A stretch of DNA of 62,494 nt from an uncultured Eubacteriales bacterium (GCA_934378145.1 CAKXXW010000009.1:1-62494), one strand, 5' to 3'; positions 25,506 through 35,020 are shown, counted from the stretch's first letter. A program made the numbers and translations. The notes: generated by a model not told the origin, from the letters alone.

Positions 25506-27359
25506 TCAGTCCTTCCACTCCATGCCGAAATTATCCTCGCCGTAGATCTTCGCAAGGAACTTAGCAATGAATATGTTCTGCATCGTCGCACCGTTGAAAT
25601 ATTCGGTCCCGTCGCCGAGCGCAAATATCGGAACATTCGCCGTCGAATGGCTCGTAAGCGTGTACTTGTAGTCCCCGTGGCCGTCCGGAATGATCCCGCC
25701 CGTCTCGTGGTCGGCTGTGATGACCAGCACCGTGTCGCGGTGGCAGAGAACAAACTCCGCACAGTAGGCTATCTCCTCGCTGAATCTCTTGACCGCGGAG
25801 ATGCACTCCTCTTTTTTGTTCTTGTGCGAGTTCTTGTCGATATAAGCCTCTTCCCCCATCATAAAGAAGCCCGAGCCGCCCGCCGAAAGCATACGGAGCG
25901 TCTCTTTTGTCGTCGGGACGAATGCATTGCCGAGGCTTCCGCCCGTCGCGTCGACCTTTCCGTCCTTTATGAGCTTATCTATCTGCGCCTGTATCTCCGC
26001 GGTGTCATTGCGGCTCTTCTGATGCGCAAGGAATGACGCCGGCGTCGCGCCCGTGATAACATCGGTCGTAAGGATACCCGTGCGCAGCCCCTTCTCCTGC
26101 GCCAGCTCGCGAAGGTTCTTCACGGACTTGAGATTTCGGTCAAGTCCGATATATTTGTTGATAGTCTTGTAGCCCGAGGAGAGCGCCGTGCCTCCCGCCG
26201 CGCTGTCGGTGGGGGTGTTGGGGTCGTTCAGTGTGTTTACCGAAGCCGTGATCGACTGTCCCTGATTGGGAAGGTCAAAGCCGCTGAATCTTCCGATCTT
26301 AAGCTCCGCCATGGCAAGGGTGTTGAATCCCATTCCGTCGCCGATGAGAAGGATCGCGGACTTAGCCTTACGGAAGGTGAACTTCTCCGCCTTCGCCTCC
26401 TTCGGCAGGTCTGTGATGTTTATCTCGAGCTTCTTTCCGGTCGCGTCGAGCCTGTCGCATATCATTCCGACGCCTCCGCCGACCATATAGGAGTTCCCGA
26501 GGCAGACTACCTTCTTGTCTGCCTTGTAAAGGATATACTCGCCCTCTCCGATGCTTGCCGTGACCTTCGATTCGGGGCGGTTCGTGTTGCCGACAAGTAT
26601 CTCGTATTCGGTGGCTTCGGTCTTGTCGCTGACAGTTTTCAGTCCGAATCCGGCGTTCGCATAGAGATAATCGCTGAGATTCTCCGCCGCGTAGGTCGTA
26701 TAGAGATCGCACTTATCGGGTACGACGATCGTGTATTCGCGGATATTAACGCCGTCGATGCTGACCGCAGCTAACGGGTAGTCGTACTTCATCAGGACAT
26801 CGAGCTTATCCGTGAAACGGATCTCGCCGGTATCCTTATCCACATAATCTTTAAAGAAAAGGTCGAGAGCCTTCAGCGTCGCGTCGTCCGAGCCGCCGAG
26901 GATGAAGATCCTGCCGTTTTCGTATTTAATAAGGTAGTCTTTCTCGCAAAGGTTCTCGAGGAGCCTCTTTCCGTCGGGACGGTTGGTGTCGCCGACGACT
27001 ATCTCCTTTGCCGATGCGGGAATATCCTTCTCGTCCTGCACCCAGTCATCCGAGATATTCAGCGATTTGCCCTTCTCGTTCTTGAGCTTCTCCATAACGG
27101 GACGGAATTTGTCGGCAAGCGTCGTTTTGAGCTTATCCGATGCCGTCCACGAGCGGATAAAGGTATATTCGTTTGAATTTTCCTTCGTTATCGCTATATC
27201 CTGCGACGGGGTGTTGTCGTTCGTTCCGGTCGTCGTCTCGGTGTAGGAGCTTCCGGAGCCGTCGGGACCGTCGGGTGTCGGCACCGTGCAGCCCGAGAAG
27301 GCTGTGAGGATGAACAGTACCGCGAGAAGCGCAGCAAGGATCCTTGCGTTGGATTTCAT
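25506..27359 (-). CDS. Alkaline phosphatase lipoprotein
   Basis: 617 residues. Lipobox ending at Cys24 (LTAFSGC), a Ser/Thr/Gly-rich spacer, then an N-terminal region with two related modules (EIVVGDTNRP at 119-128 and EILVGNTNRP at 253-262), then a PhoA-type alkaline phosphatase domain from about 333: metal-site LLIGDGMGFN, nucleophile Ser386 in PTDSAAGG, TADHETGG and HSTANVPIFALG. It should be anchored outside the cell and release phosphate from phosphomonoesters. The N-terminal part resembles that of the lipoprotein at 28423 (both have SDDWVQ at nearly the same place). Follows suhB by 23 bp with ribosome site GGGAGG. Confidence 0.9.
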   Translation of the reverse strand: MKSNARILAALLAVLFILTAFSGCTVPTPDGPDGSGSSYTETTTGTNDNTPSQDIAITKENSNEYTFIRSWTASDKLKTTLADKFRPVMEKLKNEKGKSLNISDDWVQDEKDIPASAKEIVVGDTNRPDGKRLLENLCEKDYLIKYENGRIFILGGSDDATLKALDLFFKDYVDKDTGEIRFTDKLDVLMKYDYPLAAVSIDGVNIREYTIVVPDKCDLYTTYAAENLSDYLYANAGFGLKTVSDKTEATEYEILVGNTNRPESKVTASIGEGEYILYKADKKVVCLGNSYMVGGGVGMICDRLDATGKKLEINITDLPKEAKAEKFTFRKAKSAILLIGDGMGFNTLAMAELKIGRFSGFDLPNQGQSITASVNTLNDPNTPTDSAAGGTALSSGYKTINKYIGLDRNLKSVKNLRELAQEKGLRTGILTTDVITGATPASFLAHQKSRNDTAEIQAQIDKLIKDGKVDATGGSLGNAFVPTTKETLRMLSAGGSGFFMMGEEAYIDKNSHKNKKEECISAVKRFSEEIAYCAEFVLCHRDTVLVITADHETGGIIPDGHGDYKYTLTSHSTANVPIFALGDGTEYFNGATMQNIFIAKFLAKIYGEDNFGMEWKD

Positions 27360-27382
27360 AGGTAATTTCCTCCCTTTATATT

Positions 27383-28174
27383 TCAGCTGTTAAGCTGTTC
27401 TTTCATGAGTGCGAGAAGCTCTGCGTGTACCTTCCCGTTTGAGGCCGCGACGGCGTTGACGGCTTTGTCGAGCGTCGTGGGGTTGCCCTTCCAATCGGTC
27501 ATAACTCCGCCTGCCTCGGCAACAATGAGGCGCGACGCGGCGATGTCCCATGTCCCGAGCCCGTTCTCTATGTAGCAGTCCGAGCGTCCCGCGGCAACAT
27601 AGCAGGCGTCAAGCGCCGCCGAGCCTATCCTTCTTATATCCACACCGCGCAGGTAAAGCTCACGGTAGAGTCCGAAATATTTCGATCCCGTTTCCTTGCG
27701 GTAGGGCATCGTACCTACAGCTACGAGAGAATGAGCAAGGTCGGGCGCATCGCTCACATGTATCGGGTTTCCGTTCAGGAAGGCTCCCTTTCCCTTTTCA
27801 GCCGAAAAAAGTTCATCGGTGAAGGGATTGTAGATGACAGCGAGAAGAGTCTCGCCACCGAGCGCGAGCGCGAGCGAGGTCGCCGAAAGGCAGAAGCCGT
27901 GGATGAAATTCGTCGTCCCGTCTATCGGGTCGAGGATAAATGTAGGTCTCTCCGGATCCACCCTGTGGTCGGGGCTTTCCTCACCCATGAAGGCACAGTC
28001 GGGGAAGGCTTTTTCAAGGCTGTCCCTGATAAACTTCTGGACGGAGGTGTCTGCCTTCGTCACATAATCGCATACACCCTTCTCGGAAACTGCTCCGGCA
28101 AGGTCGCGGTCAAAGACTATCGGACGCGCGCTCCTGACCGTCTTTTCCATATCCGCAAGAGTCGGATAAAGCAT
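27383..28174 (-). CDS. suhB: Inositol monophosphatase family protein
   Basis: 263 residues. Metal-binding motifs GEES (with upstream lysine), DPIDGTTNFIHG and the C-terminal WDIAASRLIVAEAGG are intact. Members hydrolyse inositol-1-phosphate or related sugar phosphates, Mg-dependent. Cytoplasmic. Own promoter, and in an apparent operon with the secreted alkaline phosphatase, which is a plausible phosphate-scavenging pairing but not proof of one. Confidence 0.92.
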   Translation of the reverse strand: MLYPTLADMEKTVRSARPIVFDRDLAGAVSEKGVCDYVTKADTSVQKFIRDSLEKAFPDCAFMGEESPDHRVDPERPTFILDPIDGTTNFIHGFCLSATSLALALGGETLLAVIYNPFTDELFSAEKGKGAFLNGNPIHVSDAPDLAHSLVAVGTMPYRKETGSKYFGLYRELYLRGVDIRRIGSAALDACYVAAGRSDCYIENGLGTWDIAASRLIVAEAGGVMTDWKGNPTTLDKAVNAVAASNGKVHAELLALMKEQLNS

Positions 28175-28207
28175 AGGATCATCTCCCTTGTATAAATTGG
28201 CGGCTCC

Positions 28208-28236
28208 ATTATAACACAGCGATAAATAAATGTAAA
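28208..28236 (-). promoter_or_regulatory. suhB promoter
   Basis: Minus strand TTTACA (28231-28236), 17 bp, TATAAT (28208-28213), 33 bp before the ATG. Confidence 0.75.
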
Positions 28237-28316
28237 GTATGTCGGAAAAAATCGCTTTACAAACTCTTTCGTCCCTCCGGATTTGTGAAAAAGAAGTAAA
28301 TTATGCCGACGCGCGC

Positions 28317-28344
28317 TTGCATTATTCGTCAATAATGGTATAAT
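28317..28344 (+). promoter_or_regulatory. Promoter of the metallo-beta-lactamase lipoprotein
   Basis: TTGCAT (28317-28322), 16 bp, TATAAT (28339-28344); leader about 72 nt to ATG 28423. Confidence 0.65.
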
Positions 28345-28422
28345 GTAAGTTATCGAAGCCGCCGGTCTCCGCGCGGTGTGAAATATTATGCCCCCTGCGG
28401 CAAAAATACGGAGGTTACTTTT

Positions 28423-30306
28423 ATGAAAGTATGGAAAAGACTTTCCGCGATGCTCATCGTGCTTGTGATGATCCTTGCACTCTTTGCATCGTGTACCGAC
28501 CCGGTAGATCCGAATCCCGGCACATCCGAACCCGGAACCGAAACCCCGGGTACCCCGACCGAATCGGAAAGCACCGCGGATCTCACGAATCCCGACGAGA
28601 TCGTACTCAAGAAGGAAGACGAAAAAACGCTCAACTTCAAGATAGTACGCCCCACCGGTATTGAATCGAACAGCACGACGGTAAAGGCGGCACAGCACAT
28701 CGCGGCTTCGCTCAAGGATAACTTCGGTATCCTTCCCACTCTCTCGGACGACTGGGTACAGAACGGGACCGAACACGATCCCCTTACCGTAGAGATCCTT
28801 GTCGGCGCCACCAACTATAACGAAACAAAAGCGGTCTACAACGAGACCCCCTACGGAAACTACGCCGTAAGAGCGGTCGGAAACAAGCTCGTCGTCGCGT
28901 CCTATTCGGATTCTTACCTGCTTGAAGCCGCAAACGCTCTCATCAACATAATCGGCTCCGCTTACAACGCGGAGACCGGAGAAACCGTATTAAAGGTCGC
29001 CGATGTCAATGTCTCGAAGACCTGCCACCAGCAGCTCAGCGCCCTTCCGGTATATGTGGGCGGTACATTCTACTCATACTACAACGCCGGCGAACGCCTT
29101 GAGGGCATGAACTGCGATGAGATCATAATCAAGAACACCACCGCCGAGGAATTCGAGGTATATAAGAAGAAGGTCGTTACCGACGGTTACACTCTCTACA
29201 CCGAGAACACCATCGCCGACAACCACTTCGCGACCTTCACGAATTCGGCATACACGGTAAATGCGGGCTTCTACAAGTACGACAATACCGTAAGACTTCT
29301 CATCGAGCCTCTCGCTCCCGCCGTCGGACTTGAATCCGACAATAAGTATAAAACAGTCACGACCTCGCAGATCACGATGCTTGGACTTGAGTATAAGAAG
29401 AGCGCCACAGAATATGCGTCGAACGGTCAGAGCTTCCTTATAAGACTTGCCGACGGACGCTTCATCGTCGTCGACGGCGGTTTCGGTACCGCGAGCGGCA
29501 TAAATAACTTCGTAAACACCCTTAAAGAGCAGTCGAAGGAATACACGACCACCCCGACCATCGCCGCGTGGATAATCACTCACGGTCACGGCGACCATGT
29601 CGGAATGATCAAATCCTACGCCACCATAAACTCGAGAGGCATCAAGGTCGAACGCATAATAGCAAACTTCATGGCTCAGTCCGAGAGAGAGAGATCGGTC
29701 TCGCTCAACGGCGCCTCCGGATGGGAAAAATGGAGCACCGGCTCGGGTAAGGCGGACTCCCATATCCGTGCGGCGGCAAAGACCTTCAATGCCGAGCTTC
29801 ACAAGGCTCATGTCGGTCAGATCTACTACCTTGCCGACGCAAAGATCGAAGTTCTCTACACCCTTGAGAGCTTTGCTCCGAAGGCCTGCAACGCCTTCAA
29901 CACCACCTCGATCGTCATGAAAATGACCTTCGGCGGCAAGACTACATACCTCAGCACGGGCGACGCGACCGGTAACGGTATGCAGACCGCGGCAAGACAC
30001 TTCGGCGATTATATCCACTGCGACATAGTCCAGACCTGCCACCACGGTTACACGACATGGGGCAACGACAGCGGTATGATAGAGGCGTACAAGAAGGTCA
30101 ACGCGACCCTCGTCCTCTGGCCGCAGGGTACCCACGCGATCAACAACTACCTCGGCAAGGGCTACAACAGCGTTCTCTTTAGTCTCTCAAACTACAAGGA
30201 ATACTACCACGCCGGTGTCGAAGGCGATAAGATCATAGTCGAACTGCCTTATGTTTACGGGCAGAGCAAGATAACCGTTTCAAGAGTGGACGGTTCAACG
30301 AAATAA
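28423..30306 (+). CDS. Lipoprotein with C-terminal metallo-beta-lactamase fold
   Basis: 627 residues from ATG 28423 (ribosome site GGAGGT at 28410-28415; an earlier in-frame ATG lacks one). Lipobox at Cys24 (ALFASC), a Pro/Thr/Glu linker, then SDDWVQ (108-113) and VEILVGATN shared with the alkaline phosphatase lipoprotein at 25506. The C-terminal half is a metallo-beta-lactamase domain with HGHGDH (387-392), STGDA and TCHHGYTTWG, similar to ComEC-type and other phosphodiesterase or hydrolase members. Surface-anchored hydrolase of unknown substrate. No transporter adjacent. Confidence 0.85.
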   Translation: MKVWKRLSAMLIVLVMILALFASCTDPVDPNPGTSEPGTETPGTPTESESTADLTNPDEIVLKKEDEKTLNFKIVRPTGIESNSTTVKAAQHIAASLKDNFGILPTLSDDWVQNGTEHDPLTVEILVGATNYNETKAVYNETPYGNYAVRAVGNKLVVASYSDSYLLEAANALINIIGSAYNAETGETVLKVADVNVSKTCHQQLSALPVYVGGTFYSYYNAGERLEGMNCDEIIIKNTTAEEFEVYKKKVVTDGYTLYTENTIADNHFATFTNSAYTVNAGFYKYDNTVRLLIEPLAPAVGLESDNKYKTVTTSQITMLGLEYKKSATEYASNGQSFLIRLADGRFIVVDGGFGTASGINNFVNTLKEQSKEYTTTPTIAAWIITHGHGDHVGMIKSYATINSRGIKVERIIANFMAQSERERSVSLNGASGWEKWSTGSGKADSHIRAAAKTFNAELHKAHVGQIYYLADAKIEVLYTLESFAPKACNAFNTTSIVMKMTFGGKTTYLSTGDATGNGMQTAARHFGDYIHCDIVQTCHHGYTTWGNDSGMIEAYKKVNATLVLWPQGTHAINNYLGKGYNSVLFSLSNYKEYYHAGVEGDKIIVELPYVYGQSKITVSRVDGSTK

Positions 30307-30317
30307 CACGCATATGC

Positions 30318-30343
30318 GGGGCTGTCGCCTTTGTGACAGCCCC
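30318..30343 (+). terminator. Hairpin between the lipoprotein and guaB
   Basis: Stem GGGGCTGTC with GACAGCCCC, 8-base loop. No T run follows, so it may be a weak terminator or attenuator before guaB. Confidence 0.4.
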
Positions 30344-30378
30344 ACAACTCAATAAAAAACAAGGAAACAGGTAACTTT

Positions 30379-31887
30379 ATGGCAACTTACTGCAACGAAC
30401 CCTCAAGAACATTCAGCGAATACCTTCTTATCCCCGGGTATTCCGACGAGAACTGCACACCGGCAAATGTCGACCTCAGCACTCCTCTCGTCAAATACAG
30501 AAAGGGACAGGAGGAGTGTCCGGTCTCGATAAACATTCCGCTCGTCTCGGCGATAATGCAATCGGTATCCGACGACAAAATGGCGATAGCCCTTGCAAAA
30601 GAGGGTGGAATGTCCTTCATCTACGGCTCGCAGTCGGTAGAATCCGAGGCGGCTATGGTCGCAAGAGTGAAAAACTACAAGGCGGGCTTTGTCATCAGCG
30701 ACTCGAACCTCCGTCCCGATAACACGCTCTCGGATGTGCTGAACCTTTTCGAGCTTACCGGACATTCGACAATGCCCGTGACCGAGGACGGAAGCGCAAA
30801 CGGCAGGCTCCTCGGCATCGTGACGGGACGCGACTACCGCATCTCGCGTATGAGCCTTGACGAGAAGGTCGCGGACTTTATGACCCCGAGCGAAAGACTC
30901 ATCACCGCCCCCGAATCGACGACCCTCAAGGAAGCGAACGACATCATCTGGGAGCATAAGCTGAACTCTCTTCCCATCGTCGACGGAGAAGGCAGACTGC
31001 TCTACCTTGTGTTCAGAAAGGACTATTCTTCGCACAAGAACAACCCGCACGAGCTGCTCGACTCTCACAAGAGATACATGGTCGGCGCGGGCATCAACAC
31101 CCGTGACTACGAGACACGCGTTCCGGCTCTGCTCGAGGCGGGCGCAGATGTCCTCTGCATCGACAGCTCGGAGGGCTACACCTGCTGGCAGAAAAAAACG
31201 ATAGAGTTTATCAGGAAGAACTACGGTGACTCGGTAAAGGTCGGTGCGGGAAACGTCGTCGACCGCGAGGGCTTCCGCTTCCTCGCCGAGGCGGGCGCAG
31301 ATTTCGTCAAGGTAGGCATCGGAGGAGGCTCCATCTGCATCACCCGTGAGCAGAAGGGTATCGGCCGCGGTCAGGCTTCGGCACTTATAGAAGTTGCCGC
31401 GGCGCGTGACGAATACTTCCGCGAGACGGGAATATATGTTCCCGTCTGCTCCGACGGAGGTATCGTTTTCGACTATCATATGACCCTCGCGCTCGCGATG
31501 GGAGCCGACTTCATAATGCTCGGCAGATATTTCGCAAGGTTTGACGAAAGCCCGACAAACAAGCTCTTCATCAACGGAACATATGTCAAGGAATACTGGG
31601 GCGAAGGCTCCAACCGCGCGAGAAACTGGCAGAGATACGACCTCGGCGGCACAAGCTCGCTCCAATTCGAAGAAGGCGTCGATTCCTATGTTACCTACGC
31701 CGGCTCGCTTCACGAGGGTGTCGAAAAGAGCCTTTACAAGGTAAAATCGACCATGTGCAACTGCGGCGTGACGAGCATCCCCGAGCTTCAGAAGAACGCG
31801 AAGATGACCCTTGTCTCGGCAACGAGCATCGTCGAGGGCGGCTACCACGATGTCACCCTCCGGTCGACCGCCCAGACTTCAAGATAA
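30379..31887 (+). CDS. guaB: IMP dehydrogenase
   Basis: Oxidises IMP to XMP with NAD+, the committed step of GTP synthesis. 502 residues: TIM barrel interrupted by a CBS pair (about 105-225), catalytic Cys320 in GGGSICITREQKGIGRGQ, and the flap/Arg-Tyr region near EYWGEGSNRARNWQRY. No obvious purine riboswitch or PurR-like site precedes it. Ribosome site AAGGAAACAGG; a clear terminator follows. Confidence 0.95.
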   Translation: MATYCNEPSRTFSEYLLIPGYSDENCTPANVDLSTPLVKYRKGQEECPVSINIPLVSAIMQSVSDDKMAIALAKEGGMSFIYGSQSVESEAAMVARVKNYKAGFVISDSNLRPDNTLSDVLNLFELTGHSTMPVTEDGSANGRLLGIVTGRDYRISRMSLDEKVADFMTPSERLITAPESTTLKEANDIIWEHKLNSLPIVDGEGRLLYLVFRKDYSSHKNNPHELLDSHKRYMVGAGINTRDYETRVPALLEAGADVLCIDSSEGYTCWQKKTIEFIRKNYGDSVKVGAGNVVDREGFRFLAEAGADFVKVGIGGGSICITREQKGIGRGQASALIEVAAARDEYFRETGIYVPVCSDGGIVFDYHMTLALAMGADFIMLGRYFARFDESPTNKLFINGTYVKEYWGEGSNRARNWQRYDLGGTSSLQFEEGVDSYVTYAGSLHEGVEKSLYKVKSTMCNCGVTSIPELQKNAKMTLVSATSIVEGGYHDVTLRSTAQTSR

Positions 31888-31898
31888 CAGAAAAAATA

Positions 31899-31926
31899 AA
31901 AAAGTCCCCGACAGAGGGGACTTTTT
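31899..31926 (+). terminator. guaB terminator
   Basis: AAAAAGTCCCC (31899-31909) with GGGGACTTTTT (31916-31926), then TATTTTTG. Symmetrical, so it also serves the convergent copper-chaperone operon, whose last stop is at 31937. Confidence 0.9.
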
Positions 31927-31936
31927 ATTTTTGGGT

Positions 31937-32167
31937 TCAAGCCTTTTTCGCGGGAAATCCTGATGCGGTGACAGCCGCGGCAAGTGCTTCCGGATCTGTC
32001 TCCGAGGCATGATAGCTGACCTCGGCGGTGGCGTTCTCAAGGTTCACATCGACCTTTTTCACTCCCTTGACCGCCTTCAGTGCAGCCTCGACCTTTGCCT
32101 TGCAATGACCGCAGTGCATATCCGAGACGCTCAGCGTCACGCTCTCGCATTTTTCAAACAAACTCAT
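31937..32167 (-). CDS. Heavy-metal-associated (CopZ-like) chaperone
   Basis: 76 residues with one ferredoxin-like HMA domain: the copper-binding motif MHCGHC (17-22) followed by KVEAALKAVKGVKKVDVNL and the usual strand pattern. Likely carries Cu(I) to a P-type ATPase, but none is in this window and no CsoR site is seen. Last gene of the operon that starts with the DUF1858 gene. Confidence 0.88.
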   Translation of the reverse strand: MSLFEKCESVTLSVSDMHCGHCKAKVEAALKAVKGVKKVDVNLENATAEVSYHASETDPEALAAAVTASGFPAKKA

Positions 32168-32168
32168 A

Positions 32169-32618
32169 TCATTCCATTCCTTTCATCCTGTCAAGCGCAT
32201 CCTGAAGGATTATCTGCGCCGACAGAGTATCTATCACGCCCTTGCGCTTTGCTCCGCGCGTATCGGTCGCGTTGAGGTATCGGGACGCCTGAACTGTCGA
32301 GAGCCTTTCGTCAAAGGTCGCCACGGGCAGCCCCGTAAGCTCACCGAGCAGCCCGGCAAAGCGCGCAGCTCTCTCGGCACGGTGACCGCAGCTTCCGTCC
32401 ATATTCTTCGGAAGCCCGACGATTATCCCCGACACTCCCTCAGCCTTCGCATATTCGGCGACAAGGCGCGCCGTGTTCTCAAGCCCCACGGCTTTGACCG
32501 TTTCCCTTCCCGACGCGAGATTCCGCATAGGATCGCTCACGGCAAGTCCGGTGCGCGAATCCCCGAAATCCACCCCGAGAAGCCTTCCTTCGGTATTTTT
32601 AAGCTCTTTCAGCGTCAT
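32169..32618 (-). CDS. ruvX: Holliday junction resolvase-like RuvX/YqgF
   Basis: 149 residues. RNase H-like fold: LGVDFGDSRTGLAVSD at the start, IIVGLPKNMDGSCG, and the acidic residues in FDERLSTVQA and ID near TRGAKRKGVIDTLSAQIIL. Members mature 16S rRNA or cut Holliday-like junctions. Chosen start 32618 overlaps the lipase stop by ATGA; a start at 32642 is possible but gives a longer overlap. Confidence 0.93.
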   Translation of the reverse strand: MTLKELKNTEGRLLGVDFGDSRTGLAVSDPMRNLASGRETVKAVGLENTARLVAEYAKAEGVSGIIVGLPKNMDGSCGHRAERAARFAGLLGELTGLPVATFDERLSTVQASRYLNATDTRGAKRKGVIDTLSAQIILQDALDRMKGME

Positions 32619-33541
32619 TTCTTTATGTGTTCCCCGATCCAATCGACGATACAGGCGTAGACCTCGTTCCTTACGGCGGACTCGTTGAACAGCTCATGCC
32701 GTGCACCGTCCCAGAGACGAAGAGTAAGATCCTCTATCCCGGCGGCCTTAAGGCGTTCGTAGACCTTCCTGACTCCCTTTCCGCAGTCACCTACGGGGTC
32801 GTCCGAGCCGCTTATCATAAGGATCGGAAGATCCTTTCTTATACTTTCCGCCCAGCCCTTCGACGATACCCGTCCGAGCATATCGAAAAGATTATAATAT
32901 CCGTTGAGGGTGAAGGTAAAGTTGCAAAGCGGGTCGGCAAGGTACTTTTCCTGTTCATCGGTATCGCGCGTGATCCACGCCGAGGTAGGCTCGCCCTTGA
33001 AGTGCTTTTCATAGCTTCCGGTCGAGAGACCCTTTATAAAGTTGTCGCGGTAGTGATCGCCGTGGATCGCTATGCTCATCTTCGTTAGGAGCTTTGCAAG
33101 CCCCGTCGGATTTCCGGGACCCGCCGTGCCGCTTATTATCGCGCCGTCGACATCCTTCCCGTATTTTGCGAGATACAGCCTTGCGATAAACGATCCCATA
33201 CTGTGTCCGAGGAGGATAAGAGGCACACCGGGGAGCTTTCGCCTGATAACACCCGTCATAGTGTGCAGATCCTCGACCAGGTATTCGGGGGAATCGGTGT
33301 ATCCCAGCTCGTCGGCATCGAGAGCCGTCAGCCCGTGACCGAGATGGTCGTTCCCGCAGAAGGCTATCCCCTGCGAGCAGAAATACGCGGCGTGCTTTTC
33401 ATATCTTCTGACATATTCGCACATACCGTGGCTGAGCTGAATGACCGCGCGGACATTCTTCGGAGTGTAGCAGTAATAGGTCACCCTGTCCTGCCCGTTT
33501 GCCGAAGGGAAAAATCCCTTCTCAAAAGCCATGGAGTCCAT
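32615..33541 (-). CDS. Alpha/beta hydrolase (monoacylglycerol lipase-like)
   Basis: 308 residues without a signal peptide. VIQLSHGMCEYVRRYE carries the HG oxyanion-hole motif typical of monoacylglycerol lipase/lysophospholipase, the nucleophile elbow is GHSMGSF, and late Asp and His residues are in SGSDDPVGDCGKG and DGARHELFNE. Cytoplasmic lipase or esterase. In an operon with nif3 upstream and ruvX downstream. Confidence 0.88.
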   Translation of the reverse strand: MDSMAFEKGFFPSANGQDRVTYYCYTPKNVRAVIQLSHGMCEYVRRYEKHAAYFCSQGIAFCGNDHLGHGLTALDADELGYTDSPEYLVEDLHTMTGVIRRKLPGVPLILLGHSMGSFIARLYLAKYGKDVDGAIISGTAGPGNPTGLAKLLTKMSIAIHGDHYRDNFIKGLSTGSYEKHFKGEPTSAWITRDTDEQEKYLADPLCNFTFTLNGYYNLFDMLGRVSSKGWAESIRKDLPILMISGSDDPVGDCGKGVRKVYERLKAAGIEDLTLRLWDGARHELFNESAVRNEVYACIVDWIGEHIKK

Positions 33542-33565
33542 ATTTTTGTCCTTTCGATGGTGATT

Positions 33566-34321
33566 TCAGATGCTTCTTATGCGGTTGCTGAAGGTTATTA
33601 TCGGCGTGGCGCCCGCGGCGGCGGTCAGCTCAAAGAGCCTTCCGCATACGGGGTTCTCTGTATAGAAATGCCCCGCGGCGAAGAGACTTATTCCGCAATC
33701 GGGAGAATCGCAGAGATTGTGGTACCCGAACTCACCGGCAAGGTAAGCATCGGCTCCCGCGGCGACAGCTTCTTTAACTAAGGATCCCGCGCTGCCTCCC
33801 GAAACGGCGACACGCTTTATCTGCCTGCCCGTATCGGAAAATTCGACGAAGGGCGCGCCGAGGGCGTCCTTCACCCTCGCGGCGAACTCCTCCGCATAAA
33901 GCGGGCAGTCAAGCTCGCCTACCCTGAATATCCCGTTCTCACCGAATTTCCCGGTATTTTTTATTCCGACAAGCGCGGCGAGCGTATCGCTCACGCCTCC
34001 GTCAACAGCGTCAAGCCTTGTATGAAAGCTCATAACGGATATGCCCGCGCGGATGAGCCTTACGAGCTTGCTCCCGCGGAAATTCTCCGCATTGACCTCC
34101 GAAAGCCCTCCGTAGAGCATCGGGTGGTGGGCAAGGATGACATCGCATCCCTCCTCTATCGCCTCGTCGACCACATCGGAGGTGACATCGAGTGCGATAA
34201 GCACCCGTCCGACGCTTCTGTCGTGGTCGGGACAGCACGACATCCCGTCAAAGTCACCCTTGAGGGTAAGCTCCGGCGGTATCTCGCGGCAGAGGTATGA
34301 GTAAAATTCGTTTACTGTCAT
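33566..34321 (-). CDS. Nif3-like dinuclear metal center protein
   Basis: 251 residues. Metal-site motifs LAHHPMLYGG (with ALDVTSDVVDEAIEEG before it), FHTRLDAVDGGVSD and GHFYTENPV. In Bacillota trmK and nif3 (yqfN and yqfO in Bacillus) are neighbours, as here. Hexameric, likely a hydrolase; function unclear. It lacks the long central insertion of YqfO, being about 250 rather than 370 residues. Confidence 0.92.
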   Translation of the reverse strand: MTVNEFYSYLCREIPPELTLKGDFDGMSCCPDHDRSVGRVLIALDVTSDVVDEAIEEGCDVILAHHPMLYGGLSEVNAENFRGSKLVRLIRAGISVMSFHTRLDAVDGGVSDTLAALVGIKNTGKFGENGIFRVGELDCPLYAEEFAARVKDALGAPFVEFSDTGRQIKRVAVSGGSAGSLVKEAVAAGADAYLAGEFGYHNLCDSPDCGISLFAAGHFYTENPVCGRLFELTAAAGATPIITFSNRIRSI

Positions 34322-34342
34322 ATCGAAAAAGCTCCGTTTATT

Positions 34343-35020
34343 TTATTTGAGCGTTGCCCCGATCTCCGAGAGAAGGGCTTCGTCGTCCGAGGTGTCAAGC
34401 CCCGCGCTTTTCTTTCCCGCAAGCCGGCGGCGGATCATCTCGGTCTCGCGGTTTGCGAGCCGTATGTACAGCTCCCCCCCGCGCAGGATATTGCCCCTGC
34501 CGAGGAGAAGCTCGGCGTCGCTGTATTTTTCGGTCACACCCGTGAAGGCTGCCGAAAATATCTGATAGATCCTTCCCGCTTCCTCGGCAAGCCGCTCGTC
34601 CTTTATCGAAAATCCGCGGTCGAGCAGGCTCTTACGCAAGATCTCGGGCTTCGTCATCGGCTGAAGGATGAGAAGTACCGACGGATCCCGCAGAAACGGT
34701 GCCTCGGTGACAGAGGCGATAAGTTCGCCGCCCATTCCGCAGATGAGGTAATCGGTAACTCCGAGTCCGAAAAGACCGTCAACGCCGTCGGCCAGGAGCA
34801 GGGAGATCCTGTCCGAAAGACCGGCGGCGCGGATATTCGATGCCGCCCGTTCAAGAGGACCGCGGTTTATATCCGAGGCTACGGCGCGCGACGCGATACC
34901 CCTCCCGACAAGATATATCGGAAGGTAGGCATGATCGGTGCCGATGTCGGCAACATACGCGCCGGGACGGACAAGTTCCGCCGCGGCTTCAAGCCTCTGT
35001 CCGGGCAGGGTGAAGAGCAT
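34343..35020 (-). CDS. trmK: tRNA (adenine(22)-N(1))-methyltransferase TrmK
   Basis: 225 residues. SAM-binding VADIGTDHAYLPIYLVGRG, ASDINRGPLERA, and the catalytic-loop YLICGMGGELI. Methylates N1 of A22 in tRNAs. ATG 35020 overlaps the stop of the DUF1858 gene (TGATG); the frame is open further up but this start has the SD-like GGAAGG-free coupling typical of overlapping genes. Partner of nif3. Confidence 0.93.
   Translation of the reverse strand: MLFTLPGQRLEAAAELVRPGAYVADIGTDHAYLPIYLVGRGIASRAVASDINRGPLERAASNIRAAGLSDRISLLLADGVDGLFGLGVTDYLICGMGGELIASVTEAPFLRDPSVLLILQPMTKPEILRKSLLDRGFSIKDERLAEEAGRIYQIFSAAFTGVTEKYSDAELLLGRGNILRGGELYIRLANRETEMIRRRLAGKKSAGLDTSDDEALLSEIGATLK

Noticed and set aside
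28117..28776. Open frames across the suhB-lipoprotein divergent promoter region
   Set aside because: They cross both promoters and a signal-peptide coding region, have no ribosome site and match nothing known.
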